NCBI GenBank assembly: GCA_017506865.1
Contig: JAFCMP010000531.1
Coordinates: 372,001 to 436,000 of the forward strand
Length of the DNA stretch: 64,000 bases
Origin: Tribonema minus
Taxonomy: Eukaryota; Sar; Xanthophyceae; Tribonematales; Tribonemataceae
Direction of reading: 5' to 3'
A program made the translations under genes and the position numbers. Of this stretch, positions 1 to 11,430 are shown piece after piece. Within the stretch, counting starts at the first letter, position 1. Every line of letters begins with the position of its first letter. Under the pieces are notes generated by a model. It was given only the letters and a program-made list of their open reading frames with translations, made no database searches and was not told the DNA's origin.

Positions 1-702
1 TCAGGGTAGGTACGCAGGATATGCTGTGAATTGTCACAATGCGCACGAGCACTGCGCGAAAATCACAGCAGCGCAACAGTGCCTACATGGTGGCGCAGGT
101 GGCGTGTACTCCGCTGCTGATCAGCTGTGTACACTGCATACCATTGCTCATCAGCGGTACACAATCAGAGGTGTACGGCGGCGCGCACCGCTAGTCAGCG
201 CTTCTAGTTGCGCGTCGTGCGCGCCTCCATCTATTCTATCTACCAGGTCTCGCGACGGCACCCGTCTCAGCTACCTATCCAGATGGCCTGGGTGCCGCCA
301 CGCCCTGCCTACAGCTGCGCCACCCAACACCTAGGGGGGAGGTCATTGGCGATTGCTGTATGCGCAACTGCAATCGGCAAAGCCACGCCCGAACTAGATC
401 CTAGCGCGCGGGAGAGAGGGGACGCGAAGAAGCGCAAGGAGGGTCTGGCGGCCAACGCCAGACCATGCGCCGTCGCTGATCGGATGCGCACGTGTGGGTA
501 TCAACGAAACAGCGACGAAAAGGCGCGGTAGGGCCGGCTAAGACCATCAAGAAGCCCTTAAACCGACACAGCCGGGCTGCATGCAAGACGCTGAGACTGC
601 ACGATGAGTGCAGGCCACCAGCGCTGCACCAGCGACCCCAGCAGCGCACGCACAGCAGTCGACAAAGCAAGCCAAGTTGCGAGGTGGAAGAGGCAACATC
701 AA

Positions 703-1060
703 GTTGAAGCTCGGACTTACTCACTCAGCCATCCGTACCAGGTCATGAACGAAAGAGCCCCGGGTCAAGCGCATGCGGCCAGTGCGCCCTAGTCGTTGCG
801 CCTGTTGCTGATGCGCCAGTTGAACCTTTTGCCCATGATCGTTTTCAAGTGCGTTTGCGCAAGGGAGGAGCTGCCCGAGCTACTCCGAGATGAAGCTCGC
901 ACTCACCTCAGCACCCCCCGTCCCGGGCCAAAGAATAAAAGAGCCCCAGGTCATGCGCATGCAGCCAGTACGATAAGGAGTCGCATCTGTTGCCGATGCG
1001 CCAGTTGAGCCACTCTTTGCCCATGGACGTTTTCCGGTGCGTTTGGGCCTTCCCTGCCCA
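703..1060. repeat. Diverged tandem duplication, about 180-bp unit
   Basis: Two consecutive copies, roughly 710-885 and 890-1060, share a series of blocks in the same order: AAAGAGCCCC, GCGCATGC, GCCAGT, GATGCGCCAGTTGA, TTTGCCCATG and CGTTTTC. Substitutions and small indels separate them, so the duplication is old. No coding potential stands out. The rest of 1-1790 holds no feature I can support. Confidence 0.6.
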
Positions 1061-1791
1061 TCGAAAGCTGTGTGTGCGCCTGCTACCGCCCCTTTGCCCT
1101 CGACTCTATGCCCCTCCTACTCTCTCCTCCCGCAGGCACCCACCCCAACACTAACAACGCCTAAACTTAGTTATGATTGACCTGCCCTCGATACTTGCCT
1201 GACTGCGCGCCGCCGGCACAAGACGCGAGCAGAGTCGCGCATCGGTATCATCGAGCTTCCTGATAGAGCTGCCCCGCCACGTTTCGAGGCAGGCAGAACA
1301 ACCCCAGTCGCATGTGCCCTGCGGCCTGCTGGCTGGTGTCTGGTGAGCTTGTCTGCTCTGAGCCACAAAAGCGGAGTGCAAGTCAGAATGAGGTATTGTG
1401 TACGAGGGGGCACTTACACGTGCATCGCATGCTGGTGGTGCCTCCATACTCATCTCAAGCTTGCCTGATTGCTTGCTTGCTCGTCACAACGTACAGCTTG
1501 CTACGCTTTGCTCAGGTGGAGTCACGAGGTCTCAGTCCCGCCAAAAAATCCAAGCGCGGCTGTCGGCCCAAGAGCATATGCGCATCAAGGCGTCCTGTTG
1601 TCCTGTCTGTGTCTTGTGCTTGTGCGTGAATTGTCTTTTGTGAAAGAGACACACACACCTCATGCCTGAGCACACACTTCAACTGTTCACCTGAACACTG
1701 GGGCTTTCGGCATGCTGCGGAATGACGACCATGCTGAGGAATCACGTCTGCCTCACCTTGAGGGCCTCAGGCCCTCAAGAGCCACTATACG

Positions 1792-2725
1792 GTGCTGTAC
1801 AGTTTTCCACTATCCAAAACACTTCAAGCCGTTGCGCAAACTTCAACTCCCATTTTGCAGCGCGCTGACGGAGTGAGTGAGGTGTGTGGAGACCTAGCTG
1901 AGTTTTTGGAGCGTGAAAAGCGTCAGGGCCATCTGTGCTGCGGCAGAGAGGTTGCTAGTGCCGTTCATGCGAAGGCTGAGGCGGCCGAGGTCGCAGCTGC
2001 AGCCTCTGTCACAAGCGCGACCAGCTACCGTGCTGATGAAGTACCTCGCGCTCTTAAGATAGTGCGACAGCACGCATCGCCTGAGCCTGACGGTGGAGCT
2101 GCTAAGCTCGTCGCTGGCCATGCGGATCGACGTGAGCATGCTGGCGCACGGGATGCCCCTGCGAGTGGCAATGGTAAAGCTGAGAAGCGGCTTATTACGA
2201 CGGAGGAAGAACACATGGCTGCATCTTCCCTCGTGCGGAAAGTCATGAGAGGTGTTCGTGCTGCCCGTGCTGCTGCGGAAGGGAGAGCCCGCAGGCTGCG
2301 GTGATCGCCCTTCATGCGAAGCGTCAGGCGCAAGATGATGGGGGGAAATCGCCGCGTAGCATAGCCGCAAGCATCAGAGCCGTAGACGGCGAGGGCTCTG
2401 AGCTACATGCTGAAGTGGTACTGTGCGTCCTTGCAAACACTTTACAGAGCGCGGTGCTCTCGGAACTGCCATGGCTGACGGTGGAGCTGCTGAGCGTGAG
2501 CATGCTGGGGCTCAGGTTGCCCCTGCAAGCGGCCATGACGAAGTCGTCGCTGAAAAGCGGAAATCACTACGGAGGATGAGAATGTGATTGACGCCCCCCA
2601 CATGCTGCGAATCATCAGGGCTGTGCGTGCAGCCCGTGCTGCTGCGGAAGAGCGGGCCCGCCAGGCCGCAATGATCGCAGACCGTTGCAAGGAAGGATCA
2701 GGCACAGGATGAAGCTTTCTTGAGG
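1792..2725 (+). pseudogene. Repeat-protein pseudogene, left arm
   Basis: The first 170 codons are open and contain an Ala-, Arg- and Glu-rich, probably helical repeat (GNGKAEKRLITTEEEHMA followed by RAARAAAEGRAR). A stop near 2302 breaks the frame; the match to the right arm then resumes in another frame (IALHAK, 2309 onward) and breaks again near 2540. The disabling shifts mark it as a pseudogene. I do not recognise the family. The other arm of the inverted duplication keeps a longer open frame. Confidence 0.5.
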
Positions 2726-3560
2726 GCTCGCAATGCTGCATCACCATATAGCTGGGTGCGATCGCCGTCTGTGGCTGAGGATGCCACAACACCCGCTCCC
2801 GCCTCATCCTGCCCTTGATCCTTGTAGTGATCGGCGTTCATTGCGGCCTGGCGGGCCCGCTCCTCCGCAGCAGCACGGGCAGCACGCACAGCCTTGATGA
2901 TTCGCAGCATGTGGGGGGCGTCAATCACATTTTCATCCTTCGTAGTGATTGGCCGCTTTTCAGCGACAACTTCGCCATTGCCGCTTGCAGAGGCAACCTG
3001 AGCCCCAGCATGCTCACGCTCAGCAGATCCACCGTCAGCCAGTGCCGAAAGCATCGCGCTCTGCAGAGTGTTTGCAGGGGCGCGCAGTGCCACTTCAGCA
3101 TGTAGCTTATCGCGCTCGCCGTCTATGGGTGCGGCGCTTGCGGCTATGCTACGCGGCAAATCCCCCCCATCAACGTGCGCCCGAACCTTCGCATGAAGAG
3201 CGATCGCCGCAGCCTCGCGGGCTCTCCCTTCAGCAGCGGCACGGGCAGCATGAACAGCTCTCATGACCTTTAGTAATCAGTGGAGAGGCAGCCACGTTCT
3301 CAACCTCCGTCATAGCAAGCCGCTTCTCAGCTTCACCATTGCCACTCGCAGGGGCATCCCGTGCGCCAGCATGCTCACATCGATCCGCATGGCCAGTGAC
3401 ACGCTTAGCAGCTCCACCATCACCAGTGCTGTGAGCGCTGCGCTCTGTAGTGCCTTTACACAGGCGCGTGCGGTGCCGCTCTAGCATGTAGGTGGAGCGA
3501 CAATCACAAGCCCTCATCCTCCATCGTAGCGAGTCGTTTCTCAGCTGCGCCATGCGAGTC
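1890..3560. repeat. Large imperfect inverted duplication (facing arms of about 800 bp)
   Basis: The + strand of 1890-2725 and the - strand of 3560-2790 read collinearly: both encode, in the same order, segments such as EHAGARDAPASGNG, RAARAAAEGRAR, LHAEV and RQAAM. A spacer of about 65-70 bp lies between the arms near 2760. The arms differ by many substitutions and small indels. Each arm also contains an internal direct repeat of the same motif family, so a tandemly repeated gene segment was duplicated in inverted orientation. If transcribed through, it would give a long hairpin RNA. Confidence 0.7.
2698..3553 (-). pseudogene. Repeat-protein pseudogene, right arm
   Basis: Two frames on the minus strand (3553-3230 and 3264-2698) match the left arm in order, with a frameshift between them near 3250. 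The second frame is open for 188 codons and shows two copies of an Ala/Arg-rich unit containing RAARAAAE and AxxGNGE motifs. The unit looks like a helical or coiled-coil repeat; no catalytic domain is visible. It could be a fragment of a repeat gene located elsewhere in the genome. Confidence 0.45.
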
Positions 3561-5361
3561 GGCGTCGGGCACGGCGGGGGATCAACGCGCGCGCCGCGAG
3601 CGAGACCGTGGCGGTGGGTGCGGAGGTTTGGGGGGGGCGCCTCGTGACAGTGTGTACAACCCTTTCAACATTGACTAAATGAGACCTGCAGCCGTTGTTG
3701 ACACAGCTCACAAATAGTGGTCCAGCGTTCTGCATCTTAACGCATACAAACCTTAAACAGAGTCCGTCAAAGTGGTCCTTTGCGATTCTCATACTTCTAT
3801 ACTTCTGAAGTATAATGTAGGTGCGCTGTGCACACCTCGGTCTGCGATGATGCCACGACGCCGCGTCCTCACCAGCAGTGGCTCCCACCACCTCCATGAG
3901 ACAGCCGCATACTACAACTAGAGTGCTGAAGCACGCGTCTCAGACTCCGCAGCCGTCGCTCACAGCATTGGGCGGAATGGGTGCGGTTGCATTCACAGTT
4001 TTTGGTCTGTGCAGGTCTCTGCTCGCCATGGACCCTGCCTGCTAAGCTGTAGTCAGCAAAACGCGAGGACGCAGGCAAGTTGCCATTGAGCGCATGCCGC
4101 ACGCAGCTTTAGCTTTGTAGGATCAGGATCTGCATTTGCGTTACACTTGCGCTCCAGGCTTTCATGTTTACAAATGCTACTTCTGAAGTATTTGCTTGCA
4201 ATGTGTATGCTGGCATTCGGCAGCCGATTGATTCGCTTGCCATACGCAGACTTGCGCATGGCAAAGGCGCATCTCGTGTCGTGGCTCATTCACGCAGTGT
4301 AGGCTGGCGGTCATATAGTACACACGCTACAAAGTTGTACAACACGAATCAGAATGTGTTTGAAACTCTAGTGCATTCCAGTCGCACAGAGCGCACAGCA
4401 CAGCCTCGCTCAGGACTATGACTGAGTGACTCGTCCTGATCACTTTCAAGTGTTGAGTGCGAGTTCCAATGTGTGACGAGTGCATGCAGGCGACAGAGAG
4501 CTTTGACAGCGCCATCCAATCAAAAGACAATGAACCGCCTACTTTGTGAGAGTTTCGCGCTTGCAATGGCTCACTTGACACTTGACATTCAGCAAACAAG
4601 GCCTTCCCTATTTGCTCCAACTTAACAAGAAGCTTAAGTGGCGCTTGCCTCTTGCTTCTAAGGCGTACTTTACGCTCGGGGAATTCAATCACATTGAGTC
4701 AGATGCCACATCAGATACCACGCCATACACGGGGCCACTTGAGACAAGCAAATCAATCGTCGGTTTGTGACGAGGTCTGGCACTGCCCAAGCAAAGCATC
4801 TTCTGAACATGGCACTCCTCGTCAGCAGCAATGGCGGCAGTGCCGCAAACCATGCACGGATACCAAATTCACCAGAAGCACATTGCCATCACGGCGTTGA
4901 TGTGTGTGAAATGCAAATCAATTTCTAGCGTGGACCATTCGATGGACGTGGACGGAGCATCATGCCTTTTGTGTACACACGCGTGACCTGTTTACATGAT
5001 ACCAACACCCAGATGTGTGCATGTCTGCTGGCCTCGTCTGCTTTGTGTGTGTAGCCCACTGTATGCGAAGCACCATTGCATCTTTTTCGCCAGCCACTTT
5101 CGTTCTCCCGTCACTGTAGTGCTCGCGACCTGCAATTGCTACGCTTGCGCCCTGTACAGCTGAGTAGGAGCAGCCACGTGGCCCAGACACCCCTTGCTCG
5201 CACCCTGGCCACAGCCCGAGATGCCGCCACATGTACACGCCACGGCATCTCAACCCCCCCCGGTAGCGCCGCGGCAACTGATCACTGCCTCCGCGGCACA
5301 CGCGCTGCCCGCGCAACGCGCACCCCGCGGCAGCGGCACCAGCAGCAGCAGCAGCGGCGGC
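3561..5361. other. Intergenic, nothing convincing
   Basis: No open frame here shows family resemblance, domain motifs or good splice structure. It contains two copies of the short near-palindrome TACTTCTGAAGTA (about 3800 and 4180). It presumably includes the 3' UTR and terminator of the trithorax-like gene ending at 5362. Confidence 0.5.
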
Positions 5362-8300
5362 TCAGTTCATGGAGCCGCGGCACTTGGCGGCGCCGCAGTG
5401 GCACGCAATCTTGTCGTTCTCGTACTCAAACTTGTAGTCGTACGTCACCTCCTCGCCGACCGCGAGCGCGCGCCGCGCGACGATGACCAGCTTCGGCACG
5501 CCGTCCACCGCCACGACCTTCGCGTCGGCGTTCGGGCCGCAGCAGTGATTGATGAAGCGCGCGGGGCCGCCGGCGCGCGTCGCGTCGATGATCGTGCTCG
5601 CGTCGAGCGCAAAGAGGTAGCACGAGCCGAGGCCCATCTCCTCATACTTCTTCTCGCGCTGGTCCGCGACGCAGCGCCGGATCTTCTCGCCCATGTACTC
5701 CACGATCATGTCGTTCGGCGCGAAGGGCATGAGCGTGAACAGGCCCCAGCCGTGGATGTGGCTGCGGCGCACCACGAGGCGCTGCTCCACGGGGATCTCC
5801 TTTAGCTTGCGGTAGCGCGCCGCCATGTTGGAGGCGGCCATGGCGGGGTCGGACGCGCCGCCGCCGCCGCCGCTGGCGCTGCGTGCGGCCGCTGCCGCCG
5901 CTGCGGCGGCGGCCGCGGCGGCGGCGGCGGGGGTGTGGTTCTTGCCGAGCTGCTTTGCGACGCTGCGATGGACGATGCGGTTGAAAGCAACGCACAGGGT
6001 GTGATGGTCAGGTACAGGGAGATTATAGCAAGTGGTATGCAGACTACTGTACAACTCCCCTGCACTTTCGTACAAGTAGCTCGTAACAGGCGCGTCCAGA
6101 AGAGTTGCGCATTTCAGGACAGCCAAAGACAAACATGGCAGCGATGCAGTTTCAGCAGTGACGCTACCACTATTGGTGCAGATATGCTGCTCTCTTTGCT
6201 AGCATGCACAAGTAAGGGACGACCTGAACGCTCCTCACAGTATCACTACAGCTGGCACATACAGCACCGCATGCGCAGGTGAAAGGAAGCGTAACCGCCA
6301 TGTAACCGCCATGAAACTGCCGCAACTGACCTGTACAGCGTGCGCGTGACGCGGCTGCCGCGGTACACCTGCGCACTCCAACTTCAACTGCAAGTGTAAC
6401 TGCAAAAGAAAATGAAACCGCAATATAACAGCCAAGTAACTGCCCCAACTGACCTGTACAGCGTGCGCGTGACGCGGCTGCCGCGGTGCACCTGCAGCGC
6501 GCTCTCCTTGGGCTCCGTGCGCGCGCAGCCGCTGGGGTTGTCGCGCACGCGCGCCTTCTCCGCCGCGCAGCGCCGCTGCCACGCAGTCACCGCGTCGCGC
6601 GTCGGCACCGCCGTGCAGTAGCGGTAGCGCACGGGCTTGGCGAGCTTGCCCGCCTTCATGTCGCGTTTGCGCTTGCGCGCTGCGCGGTCCTCCTGCTGCG
6701 GCGGCGCTGGCGGCGCCGCTGCTGCTGCTGCTGGCGGCGGCGGCCGCGACGGTGCTGCCGGTGCTGGCAGGGTATCGCTGGCGCCGTCGGCAGCAGCGGT
6801 GGGTTCCTGTTGACGTGCGAGCACAAGCGACATGCATGGTGTGAGTTGGTGCAGCATGGTTGGAGTGAGCCTGCCGACAAAGGGAGTCTTAGAGACTGGG
6901 CATTGCGTATCCGATAGAGTGCCGCTCGCAGTGTCACCGTGCTTGTAGCACGGCTGCGCAAACCATCTGCTTGCCGTGCAGGCCTGCTGCGTGACTGCTC
7001 TAGTGTATTCTACTGCGCGTGCGCTCTCAAGACCTGAGCGCTGGCAACTGCACAACCCTACATGTAACCCGAAGACTGACTCTAACCCTAACCCACCTAC
7101 CGAACTGCGACAGACGACAGGGCGCAGCTCATACAACGCTGCGGCGCAGGCTGCTCACAAAGCTGCTGCAGCGCCCCGCCCAGCAGTTCCTGAGCGCGAG
7201 TTCACAGCTCAATCGACATCACATTCTTGTCCTGCAGAACAGGACCGCTCAGTATGAGTAACCCTAACCCTAACCCTAACCCTAACCCCGACCGCCCCAC
7301 ACCATCACCCTTCACAAGAGCCCCACCTGCGACACGTCACCGCCAGTCATCTTGGTGCGCACGCGTGGCGCTCCCCCTCCCCCCCCCGCCGCGCGCGCCG
7401 CCGCCGCCGCAGCGTCCTCCGCCACCGGCGCCGCCGCCGCAGGCCGCGCCGCCGCCGCAATCACCTCCGGCAGCGCCTCGATGTGCCGCCGCACCGCGCG
7501 CAGCCCTACACCAAAGAACTGCGCGCCGTTGAGGCCGTAGCTCACGCGCGCGGTGCGCGGGCGCAGCAGCCAGTCGTCGGCGTCGCGCAGCGGACGCCGC
7601 GCCGCCTCGAGCTGCGCGAGGAGCTCCTCGTATGCGGCTTCCGCGGTGGGCGCGGCGATGGGCGCCTCCGGCTGGTCGAGGCTGGTGATGCGGAAGAGAA
7701 CGCCGGCGCGGCGGGGGGGGGGGGCGTTGGGGGGGGCGGCGCGCGGGGACGAGGGGAGCTGAGCGCTGTCCAGGATCTGCGAAGGGGGGGGACGGGGGGG
7801 GGAGAGGTTTTGACTCTCAGACTCTGAATGTGGTTCCTCAGCTGAGGGCGCACGATAGAGTCTCTAAAGATGATGGAGCGCGTCAGAGCGTGGACGCTGT
7901 ACAGTATTGAGCTTACACATACACTTGGCGACCGCATGGGACCACCAAAATGTCAGACAGACACTGGCCTGACAGTTACGTGAACTGTAACACTTACCCT
8001 AATCCTACACCTTACCCTAACCCCCCCAATATGATCACACCAGAGGCTGCGCGCGGTGCAAGGCGTATCGCGCAGGTAAATAGCTGCGTGACAGTTGACA
8101 TCCAGTCCAAAGACAGAACGGTGTTGCGCCAAGTTGCACGCCATGGGCGTTGGGCATGTTGGCAGTGGCAAGTTGTCAGATGAGATGCGGCCCACAAGTG
8201 TCAGTGCTCAGCTCGTCGACATGAGGAGCCACGCGCTCAACTGCATGTGTCACATGGCATGTGGCAGTAGGCGAATGCTTGTCACGCTGCAGTGCCTGCC

Positions 8301-11300
8301 TGCACAAACTGTGACAAGCAACGCTTTGAGGTGTCTACGTATCGGCTACGTATGCGGCGCACGCACCTCGCACACGTACGGCGTGCGCAGCAGCGGCCGC
8401 AGGCGGCTCCAGAACAGGCGCACGCTCCTGAACCCCACGGGGAACACGTGCGTGTCCGAGAACCAGCCGGGAACGGCCCTCACTTCCCCTACGCTCAGCA
8501 CCGTCAGCGCCCCCACGCGCAGGCACGCGTCCGCCAGCGACGCCCCCGACGCCGGCGCCTTGATGTTCGGCGGCCGCGGCTCAATCTCATAGTAGCGATC
8601 CGCCCCCTGCGTGAGCTCCTCCTGCGTATACGGCGTATCCTCGCCGTCGTCCGCGCCGCCGCCGCCGCCGCCGTCACCGCCGCCGCCGCCTCCGCCGCCA
8701 TGGCCCTTGCCGCCGCCGCCGCTGCCGCCGCCGCGGCCCTTGCCTCCGCGCCGCGCGCCCTTGCCGCGGCCGCCGCCGCCGCTGCCGCCGGAGCGCCCGC
8801 CGTCGGTGCGGTGCCATGGGCAGAGGACCTTGTTGCCGCGCGTCAGCGCCGCGGCGGCGGCGACGGCGCACGGCAGGTGGTACGTCTCGCCGCACTGCTT
8901 GTGGTGGCAGCGCAGCGTCGCGCCGACGTCGCCGCACTGCGAGCAGCGCGTGCCGCGCGCGTTGGTGCGCGCCGCGTAGACATTCAGGAGGCGCCCCGAG
9001 GTCGCCGTTTCGACCAGCACGCCGCCGGACCAGGCTGCGCGTGTGTTTGGGGGTTCGGGAAAGGGGGGGGGGGGTCAGTGTGTGGCGGGAGGGTTTGTGG
9101 GTGAGGGGCGCTATTGGGGTGTATTAAAAATTGACCAGCACGCCGCCGGACCAGGCTACACACGTTTGGGGGTGCAGGGGAGGGGAGGGGGCATGGGGGG
9201 TTGATATGAGGAGGGCGGACGGGGTTGAGGAAAACGGCAAGTTGTGTCTGCCAGGGTGTCACTGTAAGCCCATGGGCTATAATGCAGTGTGCATGCATTA
9301 GTGCAGCACGAACGACCTAGACTGGAGTTATTCCTGACTGTGTGTGCATACGTGCAGCGGTGGTGACGGTGGGAGCTCAAAAGAGCAGGCGCAGCAGCAG
9401 AGCAAGGACTTGTCGATGTGTCGTTCTGCATATTAGCACTAGAGTGCTGAGCAAATTCCTGTCATTACGTCAGTCAACAATGCGCCAAGGAGAAGACCAT
9501 CAGCTGCGAGCACAATCCCTTGGTACAATGCCAAGGAAACGAGTTACACTGCAGGCAGACAAAAACTGCACTCCTCGTGCATGCGCAATTCACATGCAGC
9601 CAGCTATGACCAGTATTCTGAAGACGACACTTTGCACGTAAACGCACATTTGCTCAATACACACACCACATCTTGATTTAAGTAATCACCGGTGCATAAT
9701 AGCCACAAGTGTTCACTACTCACATGCACAATAGGCATGCAGCCAGCTTGTGCCGCCGTCCATCGGCAGCAGCGTGCCGCCGATGGTGTCGTCGCCGCTG
9801 TTCTGGCACATGACGCAGTAGCGCGTGTCGTCCCAGTCGCCATATGCTTCCTGTGGCACGGCGGCGGCAGTTGCAAGGCAAGCAGATGAGTCAGGGGGTG
9901 TCAGGGCACAAGGGGGCGTGTGTACACACCCCAGTGAGCACTGAAACGATATGTATACATCTGTGCATAGCTTGAGCACCGAGACCATTGCTAATGGCAA
10001 CGCAGTGCCATTATCGTTGCAATTGCGTGCATCATGTGATGATGTGATGAGCGCTGTCGGTGCCCGCCATGACACGCGTGATGCAATTTTTCCGTCCGTT
10101 GAACGTGTATGACCTCCGTCTCTCGCTCTGAATGTGCGTACTTTCGGTCACTACAGGCAACCATGAGGTCATGTGGTCAGGAACGGTCTGAGGGCTACAT
10201 GAACACATCGCTGAGCTGGTGCAGAGTGCAAGAATGCACCAGTGAACAACAACGTGAACAACGTGACGCGCAGTGCATGAGTGTCCTGTCAGCCACCGCA
10301 GCAGTTGTTGTTCCAGTACTTGAGGTATCAATACCCAATTGAGGTATGGATCAGGGTACGAGCCACGATGTTCGCTGCATGGCTGAGCACAGGGCGAGTC
10401 AGCGCTCCACTGCAGCAGCGTAAACGCAAACAACGTCCCGGCGCGGACACGGTCACCTTGCCCTATGCAGGCATGCAGCTCTCGCCCTTGCACGTACGCA
10501 CTACTCTGGTGGCACACACCACAACTTCAACTTCAACAGTTGTCAGGCGACGCCCGGGCAGAGCCCTCGGGCAAGTCCCCTGAAAAGCTTGCACGCACTG
10601 TCCTTGCGCTCATACTCTGATTGCTGCACATGAACTCTGGCCGTGGACACAAACCTCAACCTCGACAAGTAATCTTCAACTTCACCTGATGCGCCGCAAA
10701 TCTGTCGTCGCCGCTCCACCCCGCGAGCCCCGCGGGCGCGCGCAGCCCCGCCGCCACCGCCAGCCGCGCCACGCGCGCCGCGCCGCGCCGCCCGCCCCCC
10801 GCCCACACCCTCTCCCAGTGGCTCACGTCCTGCACGACGCGCGCGCCAATGTCATACGCGCCGTCCATAGTGGCGTTGAGCTCCGCCACATCTTCCGCCA
10901 GGCCGCAGTTGAGCGCTGCCACTGCTGCGGAGGCGCCGCTGGCGGCGGCGGCGGGCTGCTCGCCCGTGTCGCTGCCGGCGGCGCTGCTGGCGTCGGCGCT
11001 CGGCACGGCGCTCACGCAGCGCGCAGGCGCGGCAAGCGGGTGCGGAAGTGCTGCGCGGGGGCGGCGGCGGCGGCGCTCCGCGGAGGAGGTGGCAGGGCTC
11101 CGCTGCTGCTGCTGCTGCTGCTGCTGCCGCCGCTGCTGCTGCTGCTGGTGGTGGCTGTGAGCTGCCGCAGGCGCGAGGCCGTTGACTGCGCCGTCGGCGG
11201 CAGTTTTGTCGAGCGCGCCGTTGCAGCTGTTGGCTGCGCTGCTGCAGCCGCCATTCATCGGCGGCGGCGGCGTCGTTTCGCAGTGCGCCGGTGGCCCTCC

Positions 11301-11391
11301 GCCCTGCGCAGGCGCTCCTGCAGCGGGGCCCTGCTTCTCTGCACCATTGCTCAACAGGCCTGCTGCTACCGGCACCGCCAGGGCTGTCGAT

Positions 11392-11430
<39 letters not shown>

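Noticed and set aside
7259-7288. Possible chromosome end or telomere
   Set aside because: Only about five units are present, with exons of the same gene on both sides.
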